A stretch of DNA of 64,000 nucleotides from Adineta ricciae (lineage: Eukaryota > Rotifera > Eurotatoria > Adinetida > Adinetidae). Positions 43,660 to 55,410 of the stretch are shown here, piece after piece (the stretch's first letter is position 1; the number at the start of each line of letters is the position of its first letter). Made by a program: the position numbers and the translations under genes. The stretch is taken from assembly GCA_905250025.1 (NCBI GenBank), contig CAJNOJ010000057.1, forward strand, positions 62,001-126,000. Reading direction: 5' to 3'. The notes under the pieces are model-generated. The model saw only the letters and a list, made by a program, of their open reading frames with translations. It made no database searches and was not told where the DNA came from.

Positions 43660-46002
43660 CTATTTCTTTTCGCCTTCAGCTGTTGTTGATTTTATACCTC
43701 CTAGACAGAAACAAATGAAATGCTATATGTACAATGTTTCACCTTATCCCGTACCTGAAGGAGCATCGGTAGCTGCTTTGGTTTGGTCTAAATATAGGAC
43801 AAGAAAAATGAATGCAAGGAAATCAACATATCTCAATCATTACCTGAAGATTGTTTAGTACTAGAAGCAGATGTTGCTCTACAAATAAATAATGGAAATC
43901 AATCCGATGAAAAAAACAATCACCTACTGTGATGGTGGTGGTGTTATTTGTCTTGGTTGGGATGGATGATATTGTTGTGGTTGTTGAGCAATATTTCTCT
44001 CTAACTGCTCTTGAATATTCGAGAATGAATCTCTTCCGTGATAATCCACATGTCCGGCTTCCCATGCTCGTCGATGCGCTACTGAACCAGCTTGAACACC
44101 TTGATCGCTAGTTAATGAACCATAGTTTAATACTTGACCGCCGAATCCAACTTGTGAATTGTTCTGAAAAAGAAAAGAAAAGAAAATTTTCGTTCTTGTG
44201 ATCCGTATGGTTTGTCTACAAATGCAGATAGGACCGCACCGAGCTACAGAATATACAGTTCGTGGTTCGCACCGAATACTCGGGAACACTTGCTCATGCT
44301 TTTCGATGTCACAGTGAGGAATTTACTCCACGATTGAAGGAGCCCCGATTAATACTGTGCTGGTACCTTATACAGAACTATTTGTCCTGTATAAAATACT
44401 CCCATCGAGTAGATTCGATCTGTTGACCTTCTGCTTACACTATTCTCAATCAACTGAATTATCTTTCGATGCAAAAGAAAAACAAATGAGCAGATGCAAA
44501 ACTTAAAATTCTCGCGTTGTTTTCATTCAAACCATCGTATATTGCTGTTTGGCAAATAACGAAAGAATCTTCTCTGATGATAAAGATTCCTCTTGGAATT
44601 GAAATGAGTCATAATGACGAATTTTTGGTTGTGTTCTATGAAAAGGTTTCGTTTGACCTTGTTTTAAATGAAAGATTTCTGCACGTGGAAGAAATTTATC
44701 TGCCGAGAATTTCCGTTTTAGACTTTCTCGTATTGATATATCATTAAATAAGTCATCGATGATCGATGGAAAAGATAAACTTCGCTTTTCAAATGCACTT
44801 TGCTTTTCTTTTTCCGAAGGAAAATTCATCCACAAGAAAGATGAACTTTTCAGCACTGAAATATCAGACTAAACATATTTTAGTTAATTATTCACTCGAG
44901 TTAGGATAAGCAGGAAAAATCGAATAACATGCCTTACCTCGGTAATGATGGATTGAGATGGATTCAATTGCTGCATAAAAACAAGGAGAACACAACATGC
45001 TGGATGCAAAACAAGCAATTCACTTCAAACTACTGACCTGATTTTGTTTGGATAATCGTGGCCAAACGCGTTCGTACATCACTTTCCACCAAGCGAGAAG
45101 AAATTCTCTTTGAACTGTATGTTGTCCGCCCAAGTTACCAGATAACTGTTCGTTTTGTGGATTATATGTCAATTGCCACGGTTTCAATGCGCCAGCAAAA
45201 TGGACGACACGGATATCGTTGCGAAATCTATTAGGAAAATTCCTATTGGATGACAACGAACAAACGAAAGAATATTTACTGTGTTACAGCTGGAACATAT
45301 GAATAGAATGTGTTCGATGTGACATTGTAAGTAAATGGCAAATGTCGAGCAATATCTGCTGAACGCCAGTTTGAAAAAAACGCATTCAAAAGACCTTGAT
45401 CTCCACCTAAAATATAGTTTTGCGAATGATGATTAAATCATAAGTAGAAGGAAACGTCTTACCATCGAACGATGCCCCTTGTTGATTCGCAAATGCCACT
45501 AATTTTCTGAATGTTTCTTTGGATGGTTTGTAGACGAAAACACCCGAGTTGAAACAATCAGGCCAACCAGCATCCGGAGCTGCTGACAATTCTTCGCGAT
45601 CGAATAAATCATCTATATTTTGCAAAACAACAGTATCAGCATCGAGAAACACACATTTCGAATATTTCTCTAATTGCCAACAGTTGATCTTTGTAAATGT
45701 AACACCGAGTTCGGGACGAGCTAATAATCGTAAATGTTGTTCATCGTTGGAATTTAATTCATCAACGATAACAACTTCGTCAAAACTGTTCTGTAACGTT
45801 TGTCTGGAAAGGCAAGCATGGCGAGAAATTCAGCAAGCAATAAACATCCTCAAACTCACCTTATTAAATCAGATAATGTTCTGGAAACCATGACTACTAA
45901 ATTTCGTTGTGTTCCAACTTTTCGTAGTGATTCTGCCACCACCAGAGCTCCCAGTGCATAGCCATCATTGGTCGCTAATGTAACAAATGCTTCAGACGAC
46001 AT
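43660..46002 (-). CDS. Glycogenin (GT8 self-glucosylating starter)
   Basis: Multi-exon gene starting at 46002 ([20 protein letters not shown]), the classic glycogenin start. The DxD motif is in [29 protein letters not shown] and the [13 protein letters not shown] stretch follow, then [15 protein letters not shown], which includes the candidate autoglucosylated Tyr region, and [11 protein letters not shown]. Near the C-terminus, [20 protein letters not shown] matches the conserved glycogen-synthase-binding motif. The tail ([20 protein letters not shown]) is Ser/Thr-rich and spread over small exons. The role is to prime glycogen synthesis on its own Tyr. The assignment of the 44527-44856 piece to this gene, as an alternative exon or 3' end, is uncertain. 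Confidence 0.87.
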
Positions 46003-46865
46003 TATCTATAACTAAATAGGGCAAGTCTTGACTACTGAAAAAGAATCGCGAGTAGAAATATTCACGGCCATAATAAGAAAAAACAAATCTTTGCCCTACG
46101 CAGTATCATCCATTGAATGTAAAAAAAACCACCGATCCGTACGCTGTTTAGTGCAAAATCTTTAGTAACCTTGTCGCAGTCACGCACTGGCTGCATGATT
46201 TCATTATCTTCACGAAAATCCTGATGCACAGCGCATGATTCTAACTTACGAGATAGAATTGTGTAAATAAAGATTTCAAGTACATTCACCTCGTTTTTCG
46301 AGTGAAGATGCAAAAAGAAATTTTTTACACTACGAAACGAAAGTCTATGGTTTCTTCATGATCTCTCCAGAAGAAAAACAATGCAGAAAATGTTAGGAGG
46401 AGAAGAAAAAACGATACTGATTCTATTACACGAAGTATGATAGCGAGTAATGGTACCATACAATGATGGATGGATGGCTGCATGGATCGAAAGAAAGGAG
46501 AATGTCCGCATTAACTCGTCATGTGTACGACGAGCTACAACCAGATTCTTAGGTACGAAAAAAAGAAGTAAACAAATAGATTTATTTATATATACATGGA
46601 CATGATTGTCCTAATTAGCATAGATCAACAGACAAATAATTCTTGAAAATACGTGGATAATTTTCCTAGATTGAAAAATGAACGGTTTTTTCCGAAATGA
46701 TCTTTATTTCTATTCACATAGATGTCGCCCCCGGAATGGTAGAGATTCAGTGTTCTGATTCTATTTGTTTACGAAACAGGACCAACGAGAAATTATCTAT
46801 ATTTCTTCTCTCAGTCAGTCAGCGAGCGAGTTATCTTATAACTTACGACCTACAAACACAATATT
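46003..46865. other. Intergenic, no gene seen
   Basis: Divergent upstream region between glycogenin and the isomerase gene. No gene recognised. Confidence 0.45.
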
Positions 46866-47736
46866 ATGAGTGTTAGTAGTCGAATGTTGACTGAACAACT
46901 TCAGTTAGTGAAGAAAAGTCCGTCCCATTGGGAATTGATTTTGAATCGTCCCGATAAATTCAATGCGATTACCGGTGATATGTACGATGGTATCACACAA
47001 GTCTTGAATGAAGCGGCTCAAGACCCTGATCTTGTTCTGCTTTCCGTGACTGGTAGAGGAAAATTTTATTCATCGGGAACAGATTTATCCGATCCAGCGA
47101 AGGCGTTTGTAAGTGATGACCTTATCTTTCAATCTTCGTTGTTTTGAAGATTTATGTACATAGGCATCCGCAGGCGATGATATCGAAGGTGCAATTGAAC
47201 AAGGCAAGATCCGTTTGAAAAAATTCATCGAAAGTTTCATAAGTTTTCCAAAAATCTTAATTTCTTTCGTCAATGGGCCTGCTGTTGGTATTTCTGTAAC
47301 AACACTGGGCCTATTTGACGGAGTTTACGCTTCATCAGCATCGACGTTTGTTTTACCATTCACTCGAACAGCTCAATCTGCTGAAGGTTGTTCCTCATAC
47401 GTTTTCCCATCGCTGATGGGGACACTTCAAGCAAAAGAGATTCTTCTCTTTGATCGAAAGTTAACCGCCCAAGAAGCTCAACAACGTGGACTCGTGACAC
47501 AAGTCATAGAGGAAAGTGCGTTCGAAGAAGAGAAGGAGAAGATTTGTCAACTGATTTTATCATTACCGAAAGGAAGTTTATTAGACGGCAAAGCCTTGAT
47601 ACAAAAATGGTATATTGACAAATTAAAAGAGGTCAACGAAGAAGAACTGAATACTTTGAAGCGGCGATGGGTAACGGATGAATTCATGGAAGCAATAATG
47701 AAGTTCATGAGCACGCGAAAAAGATCGAAGTTATGA
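46866..47736 (+). CDS. Peroxisomal enoyl-CoA delta-isomerase-like protein (ECI2-like)
   Basis: Two exons (46866-47108, 47164-47736) give 271 aa. The crotonase fold is clear: LNRPDKFNAIT, VTGRGKFYSSGTDL (oxyanion-loop region), NGPAVGISVTTLGLFDGVYAS and the LPF-x-R-x-AQSAEGCSS block. The C-terminus ends in Ser-Lys-Leu, the canonical peroxisomal targeting signal PTS1. The length and the absence of an N-terminal acyl-CoA-binding domain fit the short ECI2/PECI-type isomerases, which shift double bonds of unsaturated fatty acyl-CoAs so that beta-oxidation can proceed. The SKL ending is direct evidence for peroxisomal import; substrate choice is inference. Confidence 0.88.
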
Positions 47737-48252
47737 GCGAGTCTTTCATTGCATATAATTTGATTTCGATTTTTTAACCTTGATGATTTCATCTATGTAT
47801 ACAGATAAACAATCTAACACATCATTTTCATTCGTGATTTATCGCATGAAGCGACTGACTTTCGTACGAATCGTTGGACAATTACCAAGTTGTTTTTATC
47901 ATTGTAATTGATGTTTTTTGTATTAGTATATAAATATCCATTCATCACTTTTGAATCGATCATATCGAATTATGATGAAGAGTCAATGATAACTGAAGTT
48001 TCTATTCGTTTCGTCAAGAGAATGAAAAACATGCCTTCCAAAAGCAAATGATTGATGATTAGAAATCGATTTATTCGAGTAATGTCATCCGTACCTATTC
48101 ATGAATGAAGAGATGCATCAAGGATGCCGACAGCGGGAAAACAATAACAAGATGCAAAATATCTTGCGAGTTGATTAATTAAACAAAAATATTTATTTAA
48201 CGACGAAAAAAGAAAAGGTTTTGTACAGAAAAAGTTTAGCAAATTCTTCGAA
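47737..48252. other. Intergenic, no gene seen
   Basis: Convergent spacer; no feature recognised. Confidence 0.45.
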
Positions 48253-48803
48253 CTAAGGATCAGTGAGAAGTTTCCGCCTAACGACTAGTTCATTTCCACC
48301 AGTCCGAGGATCAAATGCGCGAGAGAACGTACAATCAAGCGGCTCGGCTAACATCAGCTCACAAGTCGAATGCACGGTTAATGAATGAACTCGACCACCA
48401 ATCAATGCACCAGTTTGAGGATCGGCAAATGAGCCCATTAGATGATGCGATTCGCTATCGAATGTTCCATTTAATGAGACGATTTCGTATTCTTTCTTAT
48501 TCAATTGACGCGAATTTAACGAACATTGAGATAATGTTCCAATACAACTCAAAATAAACAACGATTGTACACCAATATCTTCCATTAATTCATGAATAGT
48601 AGAGATCAATTCAACACCGGGACCGAGACGAAGTGGATAACATCGAAGACCTGTACTTGCAGGTGTTTCTACAGAGAAAAGAAACGATTTGTTCATGGGC
48701 AAAATTTCCAACAAATCAACTTACGGCGTGGCATTCGTTTCACTGTCTTGCTCTTATTTTTCCGACTAAACATATTACTAACGGCACTCATTACCAATGG
48801 CAT
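48253..48803 (-). CDS. PPC/DUF296 domain protein
   Basis: Two exons (48803-48725, 48668-48253) give 164 aa. After a basic N-terminus (MFSRKNKSKTVKRMPR) comes a complete PPC (DUF296) domain: RCYPLRLGPGVELISTI, LFILSCIGTLSQCSLN, the glycine-rich HLMGSFADPQTGALIGGRVH and SLTVHSTCELMLAEPL. PPC domains trimerise. They occur in bacteria and archaea as single-domain proteins and in plants fused to AT-hooks. The basic N-terminal tail could act in nuclear import or DNA contact, but no AT-hook is seen. Occurrence in an animal is unusual. The function is unknown. Confidence 0.82.
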
Positions 48804-48952
48804 GTTAACTGCAACTATCAATGATCGTTAATGTTTTACTTTTCGTATGCTTAACTCAAAGATATCTGCGCAATATATACTACTAAGTATAACTGATAGG
48901 CAGGGGCCCAGTGAAAAACGACTTTGCTTAATCATGCATTTAAAGTATGGTC

Positions 48953-48983
<31 letters not shown>

Positions 48984-49494
48984 ACACGCCCAAGCAAAGG
49001 TTTACTCTTGGCGAACAATCAGTCGACAGGCTTTATTTATGATGGGCCTCGAAGCAGATGGAAAAGATAATAGAGTATAGATCGTAACTATGTTTAGAAT
49101 TTAATTGAGAACGAAAATTTTTCTCTTGAAAATTTCGATTGACTCATCAAGAAAATAAATATGTTTAACATCGACAAACGATGTTTTACAAAGGTCGAAC
49201 ATCGTCTTTGTTTCTTATCACTCTATTATCTATACAAATGCATGTTCACATCGCTTATTATGAATGACATATTCATGATTATTCGTTTGTTTCTTTCGAT
49301 TTATCTATTTTGTCATTAATATGTATAGTAAAGATAAGATAAAAGAGAGGAAAGAATCATTATGCGTAATTACGATTCAGACTCCGAGTAGAATCTTCTT
49401 TTTATTGTCATGTTCACCTTACTTGAGCATTATACGATGACAATAAAACAGCAGATGTAGAGGATCGTACGCATTAGATTAGTCTCCAAGAGGA
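48804..49494. repeat. Intergenic with GA microsatellite
   Basis: No gene seen. An (AG)n run lies at about 48957-48983. Confidence 0.6.
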
Positions 49495-50037
49495 ATGGGA
49501 TACGATCGTCAACGTTCTCCTTTTGGAACACGAGTCTTACTAACATGCTATTTCTTATTTTTGTTGGTTAATATTCTACTATATGCTAATCGAGTTTCTC
49601 GAATGCAAAAAGAAACTTTCCATACAAAATACGAATTCGAATTGATCTTCTTAGTCGTGCTGAGCGTGACGATCTTCTGCATTGGGTTCTATGGTTTATG
49701 GTTCGCAAGAATTGTCATTCTCTGCTTTCTTGTGTTCTTCTTTTCTATGTTATTAGGTGCGTCACTCATCTCATTTATTCTACTGGTCGCCAATCTTCTC
49801 GCCATTCAACCGAATATATTCGTGTCATTGAGTAATTCGTTATATTTTGCACATAATTATATGATTCTGGTCACATTAGCCAAATCGTTACGGTATGAAA
49901 TTGGTTTAACAGTCAGTTGTCTTTGGAATATTCTTGCTCTTTGGGGAACATGTCATTTATGTTCATGTATCGAACATCGACAAGATTCATGGCCATATCG
50001 AAAACGAACACATCGATTATCGCAAACGATTCTATGA
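49495..50037 (+). CDS. Four-helix membrane protein, unrecognised
   Basis: Single exon, 180 aa. Four hydrophobic segments are evident: VLLTCYFLFLLVNILLYAN (about 14-32), LIFLVVLSVTIFCIGFYGLW, IVILCFLVFFFSMLLGASLI and a weaker one near ILALWGTCHLC. The N- and C-termini are basic (MGYDRQRSP, KRTHRLSQT). The arrangement resembles tetraspan MARVEL-like proteins, but I find no diagnostic motif. It lies between the PPC gene and the NSDYPS-repeat gene on the opposite strand; context gives no clue to function. Confidence 0.6.
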   Translation: MGYDRQRSPFGTRVLLTCYFLFLLVNILLYANRVSRMQKETFHTKYEFELIFLVVLSVTIFCIGFYGLWFARIVILCFLVFFFSMLLGASLISFILLVANLLAIQPNIFVSLSNSLYFAHNYMILVTLAKSLRYEIGLTVSCLWNILALWGTCHLCSCIEHRQDSWPYRKRTHRLSQTIL

Positions 50038-50178
50038 AAAAAAAAATACCGAACATTTTCTGTATGTCTATTGTTGAGTAATTGTTGGTTGTGATCGTGA
50101 ACAGCAGCATTGATAAATCATAAAAATAGCAGCAAAGAGAAAAATAAGTAGTATCAACAGGATCTAAATAGTCCAAAT

Positions 50179-51498
50179 TTAATTGTAGATAGAAGAGTGT
50201 GTTTTATCTCTGGAAACCTTTGCCAGAGTACTGGAGTCGTTTGATGGTTCATCGAATGTCGAATTCGAATAATTCGAATAATTGAACGAATCAGGAATAG
50301 TTCGAATTGGATCCATCGAAGTAAATCGATGTTTGTCATTGAAGTCAGAATTGTATAAGCTGTTCGGATTCCCAATTGATGGATAATCAGAATTGTATAA
50401 GCTATTCGGATTGCCGATTGATGGATAATCAGAATTGTATAGCTTGTTTCGTTCGCTAACTGATGGATAATCAGAATTTCTAATCGAAATCTGCTGAGCT
50501 AAATCAGATCGAACTCCGTCGTTGAAATCCAAGCTTGGCAATCTATCCGGTTGACCATTTGAATGACGTTGAACAGTGTCTACTGAACCAGATTGAGCTA
50601 GATTCATCCATCCAGGTCGAGCTGCATCATCGGAATCGAAACGAAGTCGACCGATAAAATCGGAGTTGAACACTCTGTCTTGACCACCGACCGGACTGTC
50701 TTGAATAACTCGTCCACCCTCACCAGATTGTAATTCATTATCGAAGTCCGAATTGTATAGATGGCTTCTACGAACAGGCAAATGTCTTGCTCCTATGAGC
50801 TCTTCACCATTGGTTACGCGAATTTGTGTTGGACACGATGATCGTTCTTGATAAGCGAGATATTTGGCTAAGACTAATCGTTCGATTGATTTGCGAATGT
50901 TGCACGGATAGCGAACGACAATTTGTTGAAATGGTTGCCAATCAACAAGATCGTTTTCAATTGTTTGACTCTTTGCCAGACGAGAATTATACCATTTGAA
51001 AATTTCAATTTGTAAAAGCGAGATTGTGCCTCTTCGTCCACCTAATTTGTTCAACGTATCTTCGGTTAGAAAATATTTGTCGTTAAACGGATAGATTTTG
51101 TCAATATGTATCTAAATTTTCTATCAATAGTCAAGATTAGTACACAAAGAAGCTCCTCATACCTCGAGCAGATTATGTACTGTTGAGTTGTCGGAAAAAA
51201 TACTATCCAGAGAAGTATTACTGGCATATTGTAGTTCGATAAAAACAAGAAATAGATCGTAATTTGTAAAAGATAATTGCAGATAATGAACGTAGCATGG
51301 TTGATCTTGTACGTGACTACCGATCACTCGCCATGGATCTTTAATATGCAAGCATTGCTGATTTTGACATGTTTCGATACCTTGATCGGTTTGAAGTCGA
51401 ATCGAGCATTCATTTTCTCTTTCGAATTCAATTCCTATGATTCCGAACGATTTATTCAGACAATGAAAGATGAAAATTAGATGGAAATTAAATAACAT
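50179..51498 (-). CDS. Secreted protein with C-terminal NSDYPSIGNPNSLY repeats
   Basis: Two exons (51498-51163 and 51111-50179) give 422 aa with the frame kept. A short hydrophobic N-terminus (LFNFHLIFIFHC) could be a signal peptide. Residues 30-110 hold a few cysteines (CQNQQCLHIKDPW...QDQPCYVH) that might form a small disulfide-stabilised domain. The C-terminal half has repeated units NSDYPSIGNPNSLY and the variants NSDFDN, NSDFIG and SLDFND, roughly every 15 residues in the most regular part (about residues 340-390). I do not recognise the family. Possible roles are matrix or surface protein; that is inference. Confidence 0.6.
50300..50480 (-). repeat. Coding 42-bp tandem repeat
   Basis: Units of about 42 bp encode NSDYPSIGNPNSLY; two are near-identical at the protein level and one is diverged (SVSERNKLY), with further single NSDF remnants upstream. 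Recent unit duplication is likely. Confidence 0.75.
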
Positions 51499-51565
51499 AA
51501 TCGAAAACTAAACACAAATGTCGATGATTAAATCAAGCGCCTTATTCTTCGAAGAGTTTCAATGT

Positions 51566-52814
51566 TTATTTCAATAAAATATACTTAACAATACGATTAT
51601 TTCCCCAATCGGAAACGTATATAGTCAATTGAGTGTCAATAGCTATACTTATAGGATTATTCAGTCCATTTGTGATAATCGGTATCCCAACTAGTGAATT
51701 AGGGAGAAACATGAGAATTCGACCACCACCAACGCCGTCAATAACATACATATATTCATATTTATCGAATGTAACACATTTTGGAGAAGTCAGCAGAGTT
51801 TCATTCGTTCCGGGTCGACCACAAACACCTGCAACAGTGACTCCGTGTGAACTTCCGGGTAACCATTTCGTCACACAATGTCCACCTTGATTGGGAATGT
51901 AGAGCGTACCTGTAATCGGATCAGTATAAAATGCCGTTGGAACGTTCAGTTGTGATGGAGTGTTTCCTTGTGTACCATCACCGGCTACTCTTATTCCAGA
52001 TGTGGCATTTCGTATCCATTTGGTTACACGCGCTTGATTATACTCGGAAACATAAACGTTGTAGTCAAGGTCCACGCCGAGGCCTAGTATATTGCCAAAA
52101 GAGTTACCGATCGCATTGTATGAGCCATTGCCAGCAATGGATTGGCCAACAAAAGATCCATAATTGAATCGCTGAATGCGATAATTACCGGAATCAGCGA
52201 CATAAAGATTTTCATCTTTATCAAGACAAACTTCTCTTGGGCTATTGAACTGCGTCGCGTTCCATCCCTGTCCTTGTCCTCCAGCTAGTAATATTCCACT
52301 TGTAGCACCTGGAAGCCATTTCAAGACTCGATTATTATCGGAATCAGCGATGTACAATGAATCACTGTTCGCAGGAATGAACAATCCATATGGATGATTG
52401 GTCTGATTTAACGCCGAACCAGCGGTTGTAATGTTGACACCCGTCGTATTCCATATGGGAATGTACACTAAAACGAACAATGAGTTATAATATCTTCACG
52501 AGTCAAATAAATCTTTTACTCGGTTCTGCTTTTATGAAGAAAAATTTGGAGTTGAGATCAATATGTAACATAGATGATAAGTCATCGGCAAAAAATTCAC
52601 ATGTTTTATCAATTGTATGGCAATTGAAACTTTGATAATTGGATGCATTTGACGACGAAAACGCATAGCATACGCACTCGAGACATGTACTCTCATACGA
52701 AATTATATCAGTCCAGTTTGTTGAAGAAGCTCCAGCATATTCGATGAGAGCGATATACTGAGTACTTTCTGCGATGATCAATAGAATTAGCAGTAAACTA
52801 AACGGTGGCAGCAT
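51566..52814 (-). CDS. Secreted NHL-repeat beta-propeller protein
   Basis: Two exons (52814-52520, 52467-51566) give 398 aa. A signal peptide (MLPPFSLLLILLIIAES) is followed by an 80-residue Cys-containing domain (CLECVCYAFSSS...CHTIDKTCEFF), resembling a small apple/PAN-type module. The rest is a six-bladed NHL propeller with the repeat core DSDNNRVLKWLPGATSG and its variants (ADSGNYRIQRF, SEYNQARVTKW, IPNQGGHCVTKW, VSDWGNNRIVKY). Secreted NHL proteins of this kind are numerous in bdelloids. The partner is unknown. Confidence 0.82.
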
Positions 52815-53028
52815 GCTACTTGAAGCAAAAGGGTGAATGTGTGGTGATTCTTCAAGCGTGCGCCTGTGAAAAATGAACTTAATAAAACAAATTTTTTTCG
52901 AAACGTCGTATTTCACTTAGAAGTTTCTTTTTATAGATACATTTATTCATTAGAAAATATGAGAAAGTACATTATTTCCAGTAGAAATCTAAGTGAAATA
53001 TCTATAACAATCTACTCAACGAAGTCCT

Positions 53029-54987
53029 TCAATACTTAGGTTTTCTTTTAAGCATCTTCACATAACTTGAAAGTGCTCTATCCAATCGATGTGAATGCTT
53101 AAAAGATGTTGATTGAACCGGAGCTGATGAAGTCGCCTGTAAATTATTTTCAGGTAGCAACGCTAATGTGTTTTCGTAGTTAGCAATCGCGATCAACAAC
53201 GACGGGTGATTCTGTGGGAGTGAAAGTCGGCGGATGTTCACCGTTTTCTGGAAATACTTTGCAGCATGATAATAGTCTTTCAAATTAATATAAACTCGTC
53301 CAATATTGGAATAGGTTATGGCCAGATCAGGATGCGTTGATGGAAGACGACTTAAATCGATCTGAAGACTTTTCTCTAGATGTTTTATAGCACCAACATA
53401 TTCTCCTTGTTTTTTCAAAACCATACCGATGTTATTGTAGAGCGACGCTAAAATTCCTTCGTCGTTTGTATTTGTTTCCAATGCGTATTGGAAATATTGC
53501 AGTGCGTCATCAAGTTTACCTAGTCTATGGAAGATTGAACCAATGTTTGAGTACGAATCAGCTAGTTGATCGGGTGAATATTTTCTTTTGAGATAAAGTG
53601 ACTCTTGAAAGTAGCTGAGTGCTTGTTCGAAGTCTTTCTTCTCGTTATAAACACAACCCAATTGATGATAGAGAAAAGCTAATTGGTCATAATCATCTTC
53701 GAAGGTCTTTTCTAGGAGATTTTCGTAGATTTGTTGTGCTTTATCATATTCACCCATGGTTAACAACAATTTCGCTAAATTCTCCCACTGATTCGTTGTT
53801 GATTGTAAATCTTCGCGGAAATGTTTTGTCAATTGTTCAAGTTGAACATCGTCTTCGTTTGTAGTGAGTTTCAAATCAATTTCCCAGATTTTCGGTTCAT
53901 CCTTCATCGGGCGAACGTCTTCCAGACGAAAAACTGTGTGCGTAGAAAAGAGAATCTCCTTTTCCTGTCCTTTGAAATAACTGAACTTGTTGATCGATCC
54001 ATACGGATTGGAGCTGTTCGAATATTTCCGATCGATCTTCATTCGAAAGAGAATTCCACGAAGGCCTGGTTTCATAATCGCACGACGAGCGAAGTCCAAA
54101 GAAACTTCCTTGTCTAGACTAGTCGATAGAAAGTTCGGAAATGAAATCAAGCCACCTTTGCATTGACATAAGCTTTCAAATTGACTGATTGACGTTCCTT
54201 GGCCCCGATAGACAATCATCGAATGATGATCTTGCGAAACGTATAAACGCTGGATTTGCTGATGGAGATCACGGATGAAAAACGCCATTTTGATCAGAAT
54301 GTCGATATCACCCGTCCGAAGTGCTTTATTGAGCATTTCATAAACGAAACAGTCTCTTGTGTACCACCAAATCGGTGAATGCTTTTCGTAATCTCTTTCG
54401 AAATCATCGAGTACCGGCAGTCGATTGAATTGCAATCGACAGTACTCAACAAAGTCTTTCTTCGCATTTTCATCGTAATCGATATTGATCAGTGTTTCTT
54501 TCAATAGGCGAGAGTACATAAAACTTGGATCAAGTTGATTATCACGTTGAATGTTATTGAGCAAATGTATTGGAGTTAAATCATTTTGACAGTCACGTAC
54601 GTCTTCTTTCAGTTGACGGCAAAGTTCAGATATATCAGAGAAAATCTTCTCTCCGGATTTCGCATCGGAACGACCGAGGATATAGGTCGAGTTAATGTAA
54701 GACAGATCACGAATATGTGGAAGAAATTCCTCGGCGAATGTGTCAGAAACAATCAAGAAGACGATTTGATTGTTATGGACTTCATTCTGGAGGAAGGCTT
54801 CGCAATGTGTCACATTGTTAAATGTTCGAATCGAAGGTAAAATTTGTTGAAGATTCGGCAGAAGTTTGAAGGTACGATCGGAATCCTCGTGAGTAAAAGC
54901 ATCTAACCAAACGATATTTAAATCCTCCAATGGAGTTGTCGGATTTCCTATCGATGATTTATTTTTCGATGTGGGCCTATTTCCCAT
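53029..54987 (-). CDS. ADP-ribosyltransferase-TPR protein (ART-TPR)
   Basis: Single exon, 652 aa. Residues 1-230 look like the N-terminal part shared by bdelloid ART proteins. The ART core shows YRGQGTSISQF (catalytic Arg, near 256), FPNFLSTSLDKEV (the S-T-S motif) and KGQEKEILFS (the E-x-E pair, near 340). This is the R-S-E signature of arginine-specific mono-ADP-ribosyltransferases, which transfer ADP-ribose from NAD. From about 385 to 630 run five or six tetratricopeptide repeats (for example LASLYNNIGMVLKKQGEYVG and LAITYSNIGRVYINLKDYYH). No signal peptide is present, so it is probably cytosolic, with the TPRs choosing targets. The ART-TPR fusion is a known, expanded bdelloid layout. Confidence 0.9.
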   Translation of the reverse strand: MGNRPTSKNKSSIGNPTTPLEDLNIVWLDAFTHEDSDRTFKLLPNLQQILPSIRTFNNVTHCEAFLQNEVHNNQIVFLIVSDTFAEEFLPHIRDLSYINSTYILGRSDAKSGEKIFSDISELCRQLKEDVRDCQNDLTPIHLLNNIQRDNQLDPSFMYSRLLKETLINIDYDENAKKDFVEYCRLQFNRLPVLDDFERDYEKHSPIWWYTRDCFVYEMLNKALRTGDIDILIKMAFFIRDLHQQIQRLYVSQDHHSMIVYRGQGTSISQFESLCQCKGGLISFPNFLSTSLDKEVSLDFARRAIMKPGLRGILFRMKIDRKYSNSSNPYGSINKFSYFKGQEKEILFSTHTVFRLEDVRPMKDEPKIWEIDLKLTTNEDDVQLEQLTKHFREDLQSTTNQWENLAKLLLTMGEYDKAQQIYENLLEKTFEDDYDQLAFLYHQLGCVYNEKKDFEQALSYFQESLYLKRKYSPDQLADSYSNIGSIFHRLGKLDDALQYFQYALETNTNDEGILASLYNNIGMVLKKQGEYVGAIKHLEKSLQIDLSRLPSTHPDLAITYSNIGRVYINLKDYYHAAKYFQKTVNIRRLSLPQNHPSLLIAIANYENTLALLPENNLQATSSAPVQSTSFKHSHRLDRALSSYVKMLKRKPKY

Positions 54988-55410
54988 TTAATTTTCGAGT
55001 ACAAATGATGCGATCGTGTATTAGAATAGTCATGAATCACAATTTTTTTCTCTTTCCTTCTCCTTATGATATAAATATCGTTAAAATCGTCAATTATACC
55101 TTTCGCAATCACATACATATCATTATCAAATAAAATAAAGGTTGTTATTTATTGTCTGCATGAGTTAACAAAGGAGAAAAGGGAAAAACGAAAATTTGTT
55201 AGTCATACTAATACAACGAACTGGTTAAAAAAATCACCCGTATGAGTTTCGATGATCAAATAACATCAATGATATGATAGTCGGAATTCGAGGCGTCTCG
55301 AATATCGAGCTTTGACACACGAATTCGTCATTAAGAAAACAAACAATATCATTTCATGTTGATTTCTATCAATCGAATGGAAAGCCCTGGTCTATACAGC
55401 CAGGGGAACT
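54988..55410. other. Gap between ART-TPR start and reductase 3' end
   Basis: No gene. The right part is the 3' UTR of the thioredoxin-glutathione reductase and holds the SECIS candidate listed separately. Confidence 0.5.
55278..55332 (-). promoter_or_regulatory. Candidate SECIS element
   Basis: Read on the minus strand, AAUGAC is followed by a stem GAAUUCG pairing with CGAAUUC (7 bp), then GUGUC pairing with GACGC (5 bp with one G-U). The apical loop begins with AAA, and the 3' side ends in CCGAC. This supplies the SECIS quartet (AUGA opposite GA), a 12-bp helix and the unpaired AA of the loop. It starts about 80 nt after the stop of the reductase that carries TGA, as expected for selenocysteine recoding. 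Confidence 0.7.

Noticed and set aside
44527..44856. Separate gene inside the glycogenin locus
   Set aside because: It lies on the same strand between glycogenin exons and ends with a plausible donor region; an alternative exon or 3' end is more likely.
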